Position numbers and translations under genes: made by a program. From the NCBI RefSeq assembly GCF_004016445.2, contig NZ_SADT02000008.1:186001-250000 (forward strand): DNA of 64,000 nucleotides, read 5' to 3'. Shown piece after piece: positions 9,699 to 18,660 of the stretch. Within the stretch, counting starts at the first letter, position 1, and each line of letters starts with the position of its first letter. Source of the DNA: Mesorhizobium sp. M2E.F.Ca.ET.219.01.1.1 (lineage in GTDB: Bacteria > Pseudomonadota > Alphaproteobacteria > Rhizobiales > Rhizobiaceae). The notes under the pieces are model-generated. The model ran no database searches. It saw only the letters and a list, made by a program, of their open reading frames with translations, and was not told where the DNA came from.

Positions 9699-10757
9699 TC
9701 ATTCGCTCGCGAGCGGAGCGGGTATATAATCGCGCCAGCGCTCGTCGAGTTCTGGCATGTCGGCAAAGCGCTTGCGGGCGTCGGCGGCACGGCCGACAAG
9801 GTCGCGGGCCGATTGCGATTTTGCGTTGCAATAGGCGCCGAGATCGGCGATGGCCCGGGACAGCACGCCCCAGCCGCGCAGCATCACTTCCGAGGCCATG
9901 CCCACCGCCGAGGCGCCGGCAAGCATCATGCGCGCCACGTCGCGGCCATTGGTGGCGCCATTGATGCCGATCAGGTCGCGTCCGGCGCCGAGCACGGCGC
10001 GCGAGTTGGCAAGCCAATGGCAGGTGAGGGGCAGATTCCAGGAGCCGCCGATGCCGCCGCTGGTAGAGAGGACGGGAGCCTGGGTCTCGAGGTCGGGCAG
10101 CATGCCAAGCGCGCGCCCCGCCATGATCACGCTTTCGGCCCCGTTCGCGAAGGCGGCGGCGGCGAGGTCCGGCACGCGTTCGCTCTGACCGGTGATCTTG
10201 ATCCAGACCGGAATGCCCAGAGTATCGGTCATCATGCGGGTCAGCGCTCCCACTGGCTCCGGCGAAAGCACGGTGGAGACCGCGCCTTTCGCGGCCTCGC
10301 TCGCGTAGGGCGTTCCGATGTTGAACTCGAGCACGCGCAGCCCCGCGGCTTCGATGCGGCGAGCCATGTCGAGCGCCGGCTCCTCCGCGGCGAGTATAAT
10401 CGAAGGCACGAACAGGCAGTCGTGCTCGCGGGCGAAGATGTCCATGGCCACGGCCTGTACGAGCCAGGCGTCGAAGCCCATCGGCGGCAGTCCCGAGCGC
10501 GACAGAATAGTCGTGCCCGCCGGCGCCGCGAGCCCCCAGGGCACCTCTGTCCAATCCGGGCCGAGGGCAACGTATTCGGCGCGCCGCAACTGCGACTTCG
10601 CCACCTGCGATTCGTTGATCGACTTGCCGACCACCGCGCCTGCTCCGGCCAGGATCGCGGAGCGGATTCCCGCCGCATCGATAAGGTGCTCGCCCGGCGC
10701 CGCGATGACCGGGTTTTTCAGCGTGGTCCTGCCGACCTGAACGCGAAGGTCCGCCAC
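9699..10757 (-). CDS. Dihydroorotate-dehydrogenase-like flavoprotein
   Basis: A 352-residue FMN-binding TIM-barrel protein resembling class 1 dihydroorotate dehydrogenase and the PreA half of dihydropyrimidine dehydrogenase. Landmarks are LKNPVIAAPGEH (about 14-25), ILEFNIGTPYA-type strand VLEFNIGTPYA, VWIKITGQ, VLSTSGGIGG and the phosphate-binding ATNGRDVARMMLAGASAVGM near the C-terminus. There are no Fe-S cysteine clusters, and no PreT partner is present. It probably oxidises or reduces a C-C bond of a cyclic or unsaturated pathway intermediate. The start is GTG with AGGTGA 5 nt upstream. A 69-nt gap separates it from the upstream aminotransferase. Confidence 0.75.
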   Translation of the reverse strand: MADLRVQVGRTTLKNPVIAAPGEHLIDAAGIRSAILAGAGAVVGKSINESQVAKSQLRRAEYVALGPDWTEVPWGLAAPAGTTILSRSGLPPMGFDAWLVQAVAMDIFAREHDCLFVPSIILAAEEPALDMARRIEAAGLRVLEFNIGTPYASEAAKGAVSTVLSPEPVGALTRMMTDTLGIPVWIKITGQSERVPDLAAAAFANGAESVIMAGRALGMLPDLETQAPVLSTSGGIGGSWNLPLTCHWLANSRAVLGAGRDLIGINGATNGRDVARMMLAGASAVGMASEVMLRGWGVLSRAIADLGAYCNAKSQSARDLVGRAADARKRFADMPELDERWRDYIPAPLASE

Positions 10758-10826
10758 CGTGTCACCTCGTCCGGCAAGATGCGGGGGCGCGGCGCTGGCT
10801 ACGCCTGTCGGCCGGTCCGTCCGTCA

Positions 10827-12188
10827 TCACGCCAGCTCCGGTTCGGCAATTCGGGTCAGCGTCGTTTCCAGCGCGTCCAACACCTGCGCAAGTTCGTCCT
10901 CGCTGACGACAAGTGGTGGGGCGACGACGAGCGTGTCGCCCAGCGCGCGCAGCAGGATTCCCTGAGCCTGGAGATCGGCGGCAATCCTGGCGCCAAGCCG
11001 GCCGGGTTTCTCGAATGGCGTTTTGGTCGTCTTGTCGGCGACGAACTCCAGCGCGCCCATCAGCCCGACGCCTCGAACATCACCGACCAGCGGATGGTCG
11101 GCGAAGCGACGCAAGCCGTCCTGCAACTGCCCCTGGCGAGCGCGGACCAGGCCGACAATGTCGATCTCGTCATAGATGGCCAGCGTCTCCAGCGCGACCG
11201 CCGCGCCGACCGGATGACCGCCATAGGTGTAGCCGTGGCCGAAACCGCCGAACTCGGCGGTGCGGTCGGCCAGCACCTGATAGATCCGGTCGCTGAGCAT
11301 CAGAGCGGAGATCGGGAAATAGGAGGCCGACAGGCCCTTGGCGCAGGTGAGCATGTCGGGCTTCATGCCGACGGTCTGGGACCCCCAGTAGTTGCCGGTG
11401 CGGCCGAAGCCGCAGATCACTTCGTCGGCGACCAGCAGGATGTCATGCTTCGCCAGAACCGGCTGGAGGAGCTCGAAATAACCCACCGGCGGCGCGACGA
11501 CGCCGCCGGTGCCCATGACCGGTTCGGCGAAGAAAGCCGCGATCGTGTCGGCGCCCTCGCGTTCGATCGTCGCTTCGATCTCGGCCACGAGGCGGGCCGC
11601 GAAATCCCGCTCGCTTTCTCCAGCGAGGCCACCGCGCCAGTGGTGCGGCCGCGAAACATGGATGAAGGTGTCGATCGGCAGGCCGAAACCGCGGTGCATG
11701 TTGGGCAGGCCGGTCAGGCTGGCCGAGGCGATCGTGCTGCCGTGATAGCTGCCCTGCCGTGACAGGATCTTGCGGCGCCGTTCGTTGCCCTTGGCCGCAT
11801 GGTAATACCAGGAGAGCTTGATCGCCGTATCGACGGCCTCCGAGCCCGATGTCTGGAAGATCACCTTTGACATCGGGGAGGGCGCCTTCTCGATCAGGCG
11901 GCTGGCCAGTTCAATGACCGGCGGCGTCGAGCGATGCGCGAAGGTCTGCTGGTAGGGCATGGTCAGGAGCTGCCGATGCGCCGCATCTGCGAGCCGCCGG
12001 TTCGAGAAACCGAGGGATGCGCACCATAGTCCCGAGACACCCTCGATATACCAGCGGCCATCGGTGTCCTGGACCCGGACGCCATCGCCCTGTTGAATGA
12101 TCAGCGGCCCGAATTCCTCGTGCCGCCGGAAGTTCGTCTGCGGATGCAGGTGGGTGGCAATGTCACGATCGCGGAGCAGGTTTGTCAT
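10827..12188 (-). CDS. Class III PLP-dependent aminotransferase
   Basis: A 453-residue fold-type I omega-aminotransferase. The PLP Schiff-base lysine is Lys284 (CAKGLSASYFP), the pyridine-N aspartate is Asp255 (LVADEVICGFGRTG) and the phosphate loop is TSGSEAVDTA (about 114-123). The family includes putrescine:pyruvate, beta-alanine:pyruvate and diaminobutyrate aminotransferases. Here it would convert a primary amine to an aldehyde for the neighbouring dehydrogenase. ATG 12188 is preceded by GGAAG and by an operator array at 12197-12233. It appears to be the first gene of the leftward operon running to the deacetylase. An upstream in-frame start at 12296 would read through that operator and was rejected. 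Confidence 0.9.
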   Translation of the reverse strand: MTNLLRDRDIATHLHPQTNFRRHEEFGPLIIQQGDGVRVQDTDGRWYIEGVSGLWCASLGFSNRRLADAAHRQLLTMPYQQTFAHRSTPPVIELASRLIEKAPSPMSKVIFQTSGSEAVDTAIKLSWYYHAAKGNERRRKILSRQGSYHGSTIASASLTGLPNMHRGFGLPIDTFIHVSRPHHWRGGLAGESERDFAARLVAEIEATIEREGADTIAAFFAEPVMGTGGVVAPPVGYFELLQPVLAKHDILLVADEVICGFGRTGNYWGSQTVGMKPDMLTCAKGLSASYFPISALMLSDRIYQVLADRTAEFGGFGHGYTYGGHPVGAAVALETLAIYDEIDIVGLVRARQGQLQDGLRRFADHPLVGDVRGVGLMGALEFVADKTTKTPFEKPGRLGARIAADLQAQGILLRALGDTLVVAPPLVVSEDELAQVLDALETTLTRIAEPELA

Positions 12189-12196
12189 TGTCTTCC

Positions 12197-12233
12197 GTTC
12201 TGTATCATAAAACGATGTTACATAATACGAAAC
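12197..12233. promoter_or_regulatory. Putative IclR operator, site 2 (aminotransferase operon)
   Basis: Four half-sites alternate in orientation with exact 10-bp spacing: GTTCTGT (12197-12203), ATAAAAC (12207-12213), GTTACAT (12217-12223) and ACGAAAC (12227-12233). Together they form two adjacent imperfect palindromes directly upstream of the aminotransferase start at 12188, which suits occlusion of its promoter or activation by a bound IclR tetramer. Confidence 0.65.
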
Positions 12234-12292
12234 GACATGCCGCTGCAACCGTTTCCAGATCTCCGCCGGCCGATGCGCGGCCTGCGCGCGCT

Positions 12293-13720
12293 TCAAGCAT
12301 TCAACTGGCTGACGAATTTCGGCGTGAGATAAGCCTGGATGCCTTCCGATCCCCCCTCGCTGCCATGGCCGGACTCCTTGATGCCGCCGAACGGAGTCTC
12401 CGGTGCTGCGAGCCCGAAATGATTGATCGAGACCATTCCGGCCTCGATGCCGCGCATCAGCCGGTCGGTGCGATCTACTCGCCGTGAGAAGGCGAATGCG
12501 GCAAGGCCGAAGGGCAGGCGGTTGGACTCCGCAATCGCATCGTCGACCTCGGAGAAGCGGTTGACGATCGCGATGGGACCGAACGGCTCGTCGTTCATGA
12601 TCCGTGCCGAAAGCGGGACATTGGTCAGCACGGTAGGCTCGAAGAAGAAGCCCTCATTGCCGATGCGCTTGCCGCCGAAGCGGAGTTCGCCACCCGCCTC
12701 GACCGCATCGCGCACGAAGCCGGCCATCGCGTCGAGCCGGCGTGCGTGGGCGAGCGGCCCCAACTGGGTTCCTTCAGCCGCTCCGTCGCCGACGTTCAGC
12801 TTGTTGGCGCCGGCGACGAAGGACTCGACAAACGCATCGAAAACGCCGTCCTGCACCAGGAAGCGGGTGGGTGCTGCGCAGACCTGTCCGGCGTTGCGGA
12901 ACTTGAGCGCGACCCCGATTGCGCTGACGGCGGTCGGATCGGCGTCATCGCAGACGATGAAAGGGGCATGGCCGCCCAACTCCATGGTCGTGCGCTTGAG
13001 ATGGCGCGCCGACAGTTCGCCAAGGTGGCGGCCGACCGGCACCGAGCCGGTGAAGGAAACCTTGCGGATCACGCTCGACGCGATCAGATGCTGCGATATC
13101 TCGGCGGGAACGCCGAACACGAGGTTGAGCGCACCGGCTGGCACGCCGGCCTCCTCGAAACACTTCACCAACTCTATGATGCAACTCGGCGTCTCTTCGG
13201 GCGCCTTCGCGATGATGGAGCAGCCCGCCGCCAGGGCGCCCGCGATCTTGCGCACGATCTGCCCGATGGGAAAGTTCCACGGCGAGAAGGCCGCCACCGG
13301 TCCGACAGGCTCCGGCAGCACCATCTGTAACGTGCTCGGCGCGCGCGCCGGGATTACGCGGCCATAAGCGCGGCGTCCTTCTTCGGCATACCAGTCGATG
13401 TGATCACCGGCGCCACGCGCCTCCATCAGCGCTTCCGACAACGGTTTGCCCTGCTCACGCGTGATGGCATGGGCGATGGCATCGGCGCGCTCCCGGGTCA
13501 GGTTCGCGGCCAGGCGCAGGATGTTGGCGCGCTCATACGCCGAAACGCGGCTCCAACTGCGAAAGCCCTGCTCGGCCGCAGCCAGCGCCGCGTCGAGATC
13601 CGCCGTCTCGGCAAAGGCGATCTCGCCGATCGTCTCGCCCGTGGCCGGGTTGAGGACACGCCCCCGGCGAGTGCCGGAGCCTGCGGACCATTTTCCGTTG
13701 ATGAAGAGATTTGCCGACAT
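12293..13720 (-). CDS. NAD(P)-dependent aldehyde dehydrogenase (succinate-semialdehyde type)
   Basis: A 475-residue aldehyde dehydrogenase with all catalytic residues: Asn149 (SPWNF), Glu247 (MELGGHAP) and Cys281 (NAGQVCAAPTRF), plus the cofactor loop FTGSVPVG (about 223-230). The overall pattern, including FGGIKESGHGSEGG near the C-terminus, resembles GabD-like succinate-semialdehyde dehydrogenases. It would oxidise the aldehyde made by the adjacent aminotransferase. ATG 13720 was chosen because MSANLFINGKW is the usual N-terminus. It is separated from the aminotransferase by a 104-nt gap and appears to have its own promoter behind operator site 3. Confidence 0.9.
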   Translation of the reverse strand: MSANLFINGKWSAGSGTRRGRVLNPATGETIGEIAFAETADLDAALAAAEQGFRSWSRVSAYERANILRLAANLTRERADAIAHAITREQGKPLSEALMEARGAGDHIDWYAEEGRRAYGRVIPARAPSTLQMVLPEPVGPVAAFSPWNFPIGQIVRKIAGALAAGCSIIAKAPEETPSCIIELVKCFEEAGVPAGALNLVFGVPAEISQHLIASSVIRKVSFTGSVPVGRHLGELSARHLKRTTMELGGHAPFIVCDDADPTAVSAIGVALKFRNAGQVCAAPTRFLVQDGVFDAFVESFVAGANKLNVGDGAAEGTQLGPLAHARRLDAMAGFVRDAVEAGGELRFGGKRIGNEGFFFEPTVLTNVPLSARIMNDEPFGPIAIVNRFSEVDDAIAESNRLPFGLAAFAFSRRVDRTDRLMRGIEAGMVSINHFGLAAPETPFGGIKESGHGSEGGSEGIQAYLTPKFVSQLNA

Positions 13721-13888
13721 GCGATCCGTTCCGTTCGAGGTGACGTCTCCCGTGCACACCCAAATGCCGCCGCATAGGCGGCCGGATACCTCGCCGGTTC
13801 CTTTCGGGTGTGCAGGAATAGCGGCGCATGGGGCCGCCAATGACCGGGTGGAACACTAGCCGCGATCAGGCGCTTCGTCAATCCTTTT

Positions 13889-13925
13889 GGTTCGCGATAC
13901 AAAACATCGTTTTGTAATAAGAAAT
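13889..13925. promoter_or_regulatory. Putative IclR operator, site 3 (aldehyde dehydrogenase)
   Basis: Half-sites GGTTCGC (13889-13895), ACAAAAC (13899-13905), GTTTTGT (13909-13915) and AAGAAAT (13919-13925) alternate on a 10-bp period. The central pair ACAAAAC-atc-GTTTTGT is a perfect palindrome. The array lies between the second IclR gene and the aldehyde dehydrogenase, 169 nt before the latter's start. Confidence 0.65.
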
Positions 13926-13948
13926 AGAATTCAGCCGGTGCCGTTTTG

Positions 13949-14779
13949 CTATCCCGCCGACTTCTTCGCCGGCACGCGCCCATTGCGGGGCTCGAAAGGA
14001 AGGTGGCCGACATAGCCGAGATTCCACGAAACCCTTTGCGCCGCGCGCAGCACCGCCTCGATCTGCTCGGGCGCCGGCTGGCGGCCAATGTTCTGGATCG
14101 ACCCAACGATTGCGATCGAGCCCGCGGTCTTGCCGGAGCCGTCCATGACCGGCGCGGCAAGCGCGCTGATGCCGAGCAGCATTTCTTCCGCCGCGGTGGC
14201 ATAACCTTGCGCACGCACCGCTTCCAACTGCCGCTCGAGCACGTCGATGTCCGTCACGGTGTGAGGCGTCAGCCCCGTAAGGCCCCTGCGCCGCAATTGC
14301 TTTATGAGCCCCTGGGTATCGAATGCGAGAACGGCCTTGCCCTGCGCGGTCGCATGCGGTTCGAGCACACTGCCCACCCTGACCCCGATCTCAAGCGGCG
14401 ACTTTCCGATCAACGTGTTCATGACGATGTTGCCGCGGTTGCTGAGGCTGGAAACGACCACCGTCTCGCCGGTTTCGTCACGAAGCGAGCGCATCGCATC
14501 CTGCGAGCCGGCAATGATGTCCACGCGTTCGGCCGCCGCGCGGCCAATCAGGTAGGCCCGCGCTCCGACCCGGTAGCGTTGGGTCGAGGCGTTCTGGATG
14601 AGATAGCCCCGATCCACCAGCGTCTGCAGATGACGAAATACCGTCCCCTTCGTTGTCTGCAACTTGTTGGCAAGTTCGCTGACGCCGATCTCGCCGGGTT
14701 CGAAAGCGACCGCTTCAAGCACTTCGAATGCCAGATGGACAGATTTCACGCCAAGCCTCTGATCGTCCGACTGGGTCAC
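13949..14779 (-). CDS. IclR-family transcriptional regulator (copy 2)
   Basis: A 276-residue IclR regulator with a winged HTH at about residues 12-75 (VSELANKLQTTKGTVFRHLQTL) and an effector-binding domain (about 90-260, with ATAQGKAVLAFD and GISALAAPVMD). It is a close paralogue of the regulator at 5617-6432. The start is GTG 14779 with GGGAGG 6 nt upstream. It is divergent from the polyamine-type ABC operon across a 360-nt region holding operator site 4. It is the most likely reader of the half-site arrays, though which paralogue binds which site cannot be told from sequence. Confidence 0.88.
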   Translation of the reverse strand: MTQSDDQRLGVKSVHLAFEVLEAVAFEPGEIGVSELANKLQTTKGTVFRHLQTLVDRGYLIQNASTQRYRVGARAYLIGRAAAERVDIIAGSQDAMRSLRDETGETVVVSSLSNRGNIVMNTLIGKSPLEIGVRVGSVLEPHATAQGKAVLAFDTQGLIKQLRRRGLTGLTPHTVTDIDVLERQLEAVRAQGYATAAEEMLLGISALAAPVMDGSGKTAGSIAIVGSIQNIGRQPAPEQIEAVLRAAQRVSWNLGYVGHLPFEPRNGRVPAKKSAG

Positions 14780-14838
14780 GGTCTGCCTCCCACTTCAGGG
14801 CGCCGCTCAGACTGGGGTTCGGCTGTTGACCCGGTGTT

Positions 14839-14880
14839 CTTTTGTATCATAATTCGGAACATAGTTTTCTTAGACGGAAC
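14839..14880. promoter_or_regulatory. Putative IclR operator, site 4 (ABC transporter/IclR divergent region)
   Basis: Two imperfect palindromes built from the same half-sites as sites 1-3: CTTTTGT-atc-ATAATTC (14839-14855) and GTTTTCT-tag-ACGGAAC (14864-14880). The spacing between the two pairs is not a clean 10-bp period, unlike the other sites. The position, 60 nt upstream of the second IclR gene and about 260 nt before the ABC operon, fits autoregulation plus control of transport. The rest of 14881-15140 shows no gene. Confidence 0.55.
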
Positions 14881-15140
14881 AAATTGAGGTGGGAGAGCTG
14901 CGGAAGACCGAGCCGGGTTCATGATATCGATCGTCTTATTATGAGGTACGCTGTTTCTCTTGACAATACGATATTGACGATCGTAGATAGGCTCAAACTG
15001 GACTGAAACGACCCGTCAGGGAGATTTTTGCCTTGATCCCAATGCTTCGCCATGAGCAGAGCGGGTTGCTCTCCAAAGGTGCCGGCAAATTTGCCGCCAA
15101 CCGAGCGGGAGTACGTGACTTCGAAAACGGAGGCGTAAGA

Positions 15141-16250
15141 GTGGTACATGCCCGCGGCGGTGCCGTTCCGCAGAATAAATTCGTCGAATTCGCGGGCGTC
15201 CAGAAGAGCTACGGCAGTGTCAATGTCGTGCGCGACCTCAACCTCGGAATCGAGCGCGGCGAGTTCATCACCCTGCTTGGGCCGTCGGGTTCTGGCAAGA
15301 CCACATGCCTGATGATGCTCGCCGGTTTCGAGAACCTGTCGGCCGGCGATATCCTGCTCGACGGCGTCTCGATCGGTTCGATGCCGCCGCAAAAGCGCAA
15401 CATCGGCATGGTTTTCCAGAGCTATGCGCTGTTCCCTCACATGACGATCGCGGAGAACATCGCATTCCCGCTTCAGGCTCGCCGCATCGGCAAGTCCGAT
15501 ACGGCCGAGCGGGTGGCCAAGGCGCTGGCGATGATACGCCTGGACGGCCTTGGCGGGCGCCTGCCGGGGCAGCTTTCGGGCGGCCAGCAGCAGCGGGTGG
15601 CCCTTGCCCGTGCGCTGGTGTTCGAGCCCTCGCTGGTGCTGATGGACGAGCCGCTCGGCGCGCTCGACAAGCAGCTTCGCGAGGAGATGCAGTACGAAAT
15701 CATGCACATCCAGCAGCGCCTCGGCGTCACCGTGGTCTATGTGACCCACGACCAGACCGAAGCGCTGACCATGTCCAGCCGCGTAGCGGTTTTCAATCGC
15801 GGCAAGATCGAGCAGTTGGGACCGCCGAAGCAGATCTACGAGGAGCCGGTCAACAGTTTCGTCGCCCGCTTCATCGGCGAGAACAACAGGCTGAACGGCA
15901 CCGTGCGGACCATCGACGGGGACGATTGTACGATCGACGTCGGCGGCGACCAGAGCATTCGCGCCGCCGCAATAAACGTCTCGGCGGCGGGGGAACGGAC
16001 CACGCTGTCCATCAGGCCCGAGCGCGTCGTTATCGGCGCCGCCGCCGCGAATGCGCAGAACTGCTTCGAGGCAACCATCGACGAGGTCGTCTTCCACGGC
16101 GACCATCTGCGCATGTCGGCGACGCTGTGCGGACAGCCCGGCTTCATCGTCAAGATCCCAAACAGCGCCGGCGTCGGCATGGGTTCGCCAGGCGATCGCA
16201 TCAGGATCGGCTGGGCGGCACGCGACTGCCGCGCCCTCGATCATGGCTGA
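15141..16250 (+). CDS. Spermidine/putrescine-type ABC transporter ATP-binding protein
   Basis: A 369-residue ATPase of the PotA/CysA group. It shows Walker A GPSGSGKT (about 47-54), the Q-loop VFQSYALFPHMT, signature LSGGQQQR (about 145-152), Walker B LVLMDEPLGALD and the switch His in YVTHDQTEA. A C-terminal TOBE-like regulatory domain follows from about 280. GTG 15141 was chosen because GGAGG sits 7 nt upstream; a longer start at 15033 would add 36 unlikely residues. It energises uptake through the two permeases encoded downstream and begins a four-gene operon. Confidence 0.88.
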   Translation: MVHARGGAVPQNKFVEFAGVQKSYGSVNVVRDLNLGIERGEFITLLGPSGSGKTTCLMMLAGFENLSAGDILLDGVSIGSMPPQKRNIGMVFQSYALFPHMTIAENIAFPLQARRIGKSDTAERVAKALAMIRLDGLGGRLPGQLSGGQQQRVALARALVFEPSLVLMDEPLGALDKQLREEMQYEIMHIQQRLGVTVVYVTHDQTEALTMSSRVAVFNRGKIEQLGPPKQIYEEPVNSFVARFIGENNRLNGTVRTIDGDDCTIDVGGDQSIRAAAINVSAAGERTTLSIRPERVVIGAAAANAQNCFEATIDEVVFHGDHLRMSATLCGQPGFIVKIPNSAGVGMGSPGDRIRIGWAARDCRALDHG

Positions 16251-16304
16251 CGGCAGGGTCGGCCTGACATCAATCTCAAACGAAAACGAAAAGGGGAGCA
16301 GGAA

Positions 16305-17345
16305 ATGAAGAAATCAAGTCTGGCGGGCGGACTGCTGGCCGCCTTGATCCTGGGCGGCGGCATAGGCCACGCCTTCGCCGAGGACGTCACCGTCGCCACG
16401 TGGGGCGGCACTTATACCGAGAAGCAGCGCAAGTCGATCTTCGACCCGTATACGGCCAAATCGGGCAGCGCTGTGCTCGATGCCGTCTACACTGGCGGGC
16501 TTGGCCAGATCCAGGCGATGATCGAGTCCGGCAACACCACCTGGGACGTCATCCAGATGGGGGCACCTGAGATGTTAAACGCCTGCGCCCAAGGCCTTAT
16601 CGAGGAGCTCGACACCAGCAAGCTCTCCTCGGCTGCCGACTTCAAGGATCCCGGCATCACCAAATGCGGCATCGGCGCCATCGGGTGGGGCATGGTCATC
16701 GCCTACAACACCAAGGCCACCGGCGACCAGCCCAAGAGCTGGAGCGATTTCTGGGACCTGAAGAAATATCCGGGCAAGCGCGCCATGAAGCGCGAGCCCC
16801 AGAACAATCTCGAGGGAGCTTTGCTCGCCGACGGGGTCGCCCCCGCCGACGTCTACAAGGTCCTGTCGACACCGGAAGGCGTCGATCGCGCTTTCAAGAA
16901 GCTGGATGAGATCAAGGCCGACATCCAGTGGTGGGAGGCCGGCGCGCAGCCGCCCGAATGGCTCGCCAATGGCAGCGTGGCCATGTCGACGACCTTCGTC
17001 GGCCGCATTCTGGAAGCGCAGGCAGAAGGTGCCGCCATCAAGTTCGGCTGGCCGGGCTCCCTCTACAATGTCGACTACTGGGCCATCGTCAGCGGCACCA
17101 AGAAGAAGGATGCCGCCTATGCCTTCCTGAGCTATGCGACCTCGCCTGAGGCGCAGGCGGAGTTTTCCAAGATCCAGCCGGTAGCGCCGGTCAATCTCAA
17201 GGCGTCGGCGCTGCTGCCAGCAGAGCGGATCGCGATCATGCCGGTGGGCGACAATCTCAAGGAAGCGGTTCCGACCGACAGCAATTTCTGGAACGACAAT
17301 CTGGAAGCTTTGACCGAAAGGTTCAACGCCTGGGCCTCGAAATGA
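16305..17345 (+). CDS. Periplasmic binding protein, PotD-like
   Basis: A 346-residue periplasmic solute-binding protein of the spermidine/putrescine type. A Sec signal peptide occupies about residues 1-25 (LLAALILGGGIGHAFA, cleaved before EDVTVATWGG). The mature protein opens with the VTVATWGGTY strand common to this family and contains aromatic clusters (QWWEAGAQPPEWL, NVDYWAIVSG) suited to a cationic or small organic ligand. GGAG precedes the ATG. It lies between the ATPase and permease genes; the ligand is inferred only from the family and the linked deacetylase/aminotransferase genes. Confidence 0.85.
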   Translation: MKKSSLAGGLLAALILGGGIGHAFAEDVTVATWGGTYTEKQRKSIFDPYTAKSGSAVLDAVYTGGLGQIQAMIESGNTTWDVIQMGAPEMLNACAQGLIEELDTSKLSSAADFKDPGITKCGIGAIGWGMVIAYNTKATGDQPKSWSDFWDLKKYPGKRAMKREPQNNLEGALLADGVAPADVYKVLSTPEGVDRAFKKLDEIKADIQWWEAGAQPPEWLANGSVAMSTTFVGRILEAQAEGAAIKFGWPGSLYNVDYWAIVSGTKKKDAAYAFLSYATSPEAQAEFSKIQPVAPVNLKASALLPAERIAIMPVGDNLKEAVPTDSNFWNDNLEALTERFNAWASK

Positions 17346-17425
17346 AGAAGGCCGTTCCCGGCGCGGTTCGCCAAGCCGGGGACGCCGGCCGTCTGCAGCG
17401 ATAGTCGAGTGAGCAAAAACCAAGC

Positions 17426-18655
17426 ATGGCAAGCATATCGATTCCCGTGGAGCAAAGTGGTTGGGCAGGCCTGATGAAGGTCTGTCGGCCGCTGATGCGC
17501 CACGGGCTCCTGTTGCCCTGCCTGCTGTTCATGGCCTTCATCTTCGTCTGGCCGATCCTTTCGCTGCTGGCCAAGGGCGTCTACAGCCCGGAAGTACGCG
17601 ATACCTTGCCGCAGACTGCCGCGGCGGTGCTTGCATGGGATGGCGCCGGCGATCCGCCGGACGCGGTCTACGCCGCGCTGGTGGCGGATCTGCGCGTCGC
17701 CGATCGCCGCGTCGTCGCCAATGCCGGCCGCCGCCTCAACTACGAAATCCCGAGCTATCGCAGCCTGCTCATCAAGACGGCGTCCGCCCTGCAGAACAGC
17801 TCGACCGAGCCGCCGCGCCAGCAACTGACGACGATCGACGCCAAATGGCAGGACAGGACCTTCTGGACGGCGATGAGGCGGGCTGCCCCGGCCGTCACGC
17901 CTTACTATATCCTCAAGGCCCTGGACCTTGAGCAGAAGGATGGTGGCGGCATCGGCAAGGTCAAGCCGGAGGAAGCCACCTTCGTCGACGTGCTGGGTCG
18001 CTCGCTTTCGATATCGGCTGTAGTGACGGGCATCTGCCTCGTGCTTGCCTTCCCGGTCGCCTTCAGGATTTCAGCCGCTTCGCCTCGCTGGCGCGGCCTG
18101 CTGCTGCTTCTGGTGCTGCTGCCCTTCTGGACCTCACTGCTGGTGCGCACCAGCGCCTGGGTGGTGCTCCTGCAGGACAATGGGATAGTCAATTCGCTGC
18201 TGTTGTGGAGCGGCATCGTCGACCAGCCGGTCCACCTGATCTTCAACCGCATCGGTGTCTACATCGCCTTCGTCCATGTCATGCTGCCGTTCATGATCCT
18301 GCCGATCTACAGCGTCATGGTCGGCATCTCGAAGGACTATACGCGTGCCGCCTATAGCCTCGGCGCCAGCGGGCCGCGCACTTTCTACAAGGTGTATCTG
18401 CCGCTGGTTTGGCCCGGCCTATGGTCCGGCTGCCTGCTCACCTACGTCATCGTCGTCGGCTACTACATCACCCCGCTGCTCGTCGGCGGCAGCCAGGACC
18501 AGATGCTCAGCTACTTCATCGCGTTCTACACGAAGCAGACGGTGAACTGGGGCCTGGCCTCCGCGCTGGCGATCCTCCTGACGACCTGCGTGCTGGTGCT
18601 GGTAGGCCTCTACGGCCTGCTCGGCCGCAAATCCCAAATCGTGGTGAAGGCCTGA
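17426..18655 (+). CDS. PotB-like ABC permease with a large N-terminal loop
   Basis: A 409-residue inner-membrane permease. The first helix (about 25-48) is followed by a ~130-residue mostly soluble insertion before the remaining five helices (from about 190). The EAA-type coupling loop is near SLGASGPRTFYKVYLPLVWPG (about 311-331). Typical PotB proteins are about 280-300 residues, so the insertion, probably periplasmic, is the odd feature. I have seen long PotB-like permeases in rhizobial transporters, so it is not evidence of a fusion error. It pairs with the following permease. Confidence 0.85.
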   Translation: MASISIPVEQSGWAGLMKVCRPLMRHGLLLPCLLFMAFIFVWPILSLLAKGVYSPEVRDTLPQTAAAVLAWDGAGDPPDAVYAALVADLRVADRRVVANAGRRLNYEIPSYRSLLIKTASALQNSSTEPPRQQLTTIDAKWQDRTFWTAMRRAAPAVTPYYILKALDLEQKDGGGIGKVKPEEATFVDVLGRSLSISAVVTGICLVLAFPVAFRISAASPRWRGLLLLLVLLPFWTSLLVRTSAWVVLLQDNGIVNSLLLWSGIVDQPVHLIFNRIGVYIAFVHVMLPFMILPIYSVMVGISKDYTRAAYSLGASGPRTFYKVYLPLVWPGLWSGCLLTYVIVVGYYITPLLVGGSQDQMLSYFIAFYTKQTVNWGLASALAILLTTCVLVLVGLYGLLGRKSQIVVKA

Positions 18656-18660
18656 GCGCG

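Noticed and set aside
9024..11762. A 912-codon open frame on the plus strand
   Set aside because: It lies antisense to the DUF6282, dihydroorotate-dehydrogenase-like and aminotransferase genes, whose motifs are unmistakable. Long antisense frames are expected in high-GC DNA with strong third-position bias.
14919..16244. A 441-codon minus-strand frame
   Set aside because: Antisense to the PotA-like ATPase, which has all ABC motifs.
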